Positions 22,602 through 22,865 of a DNA stretch of 22,865 nucleotides are shown piece after piece. This DNA comes from JAVBLF01 sp031553675 (lineage in GTDB: Bacteria > Bacillota > Clostridia > Christensenellales > CALWSW01): contig JAVBLF010000006.1 in the NCBI GenBank assembly GCA_031553675.1, positions 1-22,865 of the forward strand, read 5' to 3'. How positions within the stretch are numbered: the stretch's first letter is position 1; every line of letters begins with the position of its first letter. A program made the position numbers and the translations under genes. Under the pieces are notes generated by a model. That model saw only the letters and a program-made list of their open reading frames with translations, did no database searches and was not told the DNA's origin.

Positions 22602-22865
22602 CTATTGCACGGCGTCTCGAAGGAGGGCGGTGTTTTCGGCGATGCTGCCCTTCGCGGCAAAGACGCTGGAACTGCCTGCTACAAAGATGTCGGCGCCTCG
22701 TTCGCGCATGAGGGCAGCGTTGTAGAAGCTGACGTTGCCATCGACCTCGATCGCGATGTCGGGGCGGCCGTGCGCGTCGAGGTAGCTGCGGGTGTCGGCG
22801 ATCTTTTGCAGTGTGGCGGGGACGAGGGCCTGCCCGGCAAAGCCGGGGTTGACCGTCATGATCAG
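22602..22865 (-). CDS. Ribulose-phosphate 3-epimerase family protein (Rpe/AlsE-type), C-terminal part
   Basis: Only the last 87 or so residues are in the window; the frame continues past the right edge. It contains MTVNPGFAGQ, the conserved loop of Rpe-family TIM barrels, then AIEVDGNVS (metal-binding Asp) and ADIFVAGSSSVFA (phosphate-binding loop). Rpe interconverts ribulose 5-phosphate and xylulose 5-phosphate; AlsE acts on allulose 6-phosphate. The wording MTVNPGFAGQ with IEVDGN leans slightly to the sugar-catabolic AlsE-like side, but the fragment is too short to decide. The methionine in this loop is not the start. Confidence 0.88.
   Translation of the reverse strand: MIMTVNPGFAGQALVPATLQKIADTRSYLDAHGRPDIAIEVDGNVSFYNAALMRERGADIFVAGSSSVFAAKGSIAENTALLRDAVQ

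Overview
The window is about 60% G+C with densely packed genes. The gene set points to an anaerobic, clostridia-like member of the Bacillota: a NuoE-type iron-sulfur subunit, an HMGL-family synthase of the Re-citrate/isopropylmalate type, a small P-loop protein often labelled PilT-like in clostridia, a diaminopimelate dehydrogenase, two uroporphyrinogen-decarboxylase-fold proteins, a CUT2 sugar ABC transporter with a PAE-rich lipoprotein, and strong GGAGG ribosome sites. The assignment is inferred from gene content only; there is no rRNA or other phylogenetic marker beyond ribosomal proteins L13 and S9.

Layout. 1-803 (-) is an open reading frame whose N-terminal 130 residues are a NuoE/HydC-type subunit and whose remainder is a spermidine-synthase-like domain with completely different codon usage. 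804-1131 is a divergent regulatory region. 1132-3841 (+) carries a class I aminotransferase and an HMGL-family synthase. 4008-5212 (+) carries the P-loop protein and a CCG-domain Fe-S protein. 5243-5498 is a dispersed repeat. 5587-5979 (-) and 6143-6619 (+) are two unrecognised small genes. 6647-6801 is a run of hairpins. 6815-7873 (-) is a corrinoid methyltransferase-like UroD-family protein and 8114-8959 (-) is a polysaccharide deacetylase.

The centre of the window (9295-16434, +) is a coherent sugar locus: a ROK regulator with a candidate operator, a substrate-binding lipoprotein, a 363-bp hairpin-rich spacer, a CUT2 ATPase, a permease, a D-lyxose/D-mannose isomerase and a PfkB kinase. A plausible flow is import of a free aldose, isomerisation to a ketose, then phosphorylation. 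A second dispersed repeat and a second UroD-family gene follow, then a cation-diffusion transporter (-), ddh (+), a third dispersed repeat, the rplM-rpsI operon (-), galM (+) and the 3' end of an rpe/alsE-type epimerase (-).

Most notable: the in-frame NuoE/spermidine-synthase junction (fusion, transfer or assembly chimera); the three-copy, MITE-like intergenic repeat family with nested ends; hairpin-rich spacers, one with a compensatory base-pair change; and the lyxose/mannose operon with a matching ROK-type operator motif. No CRISPR array, IS transposase, tRNA or rRNA was seen.
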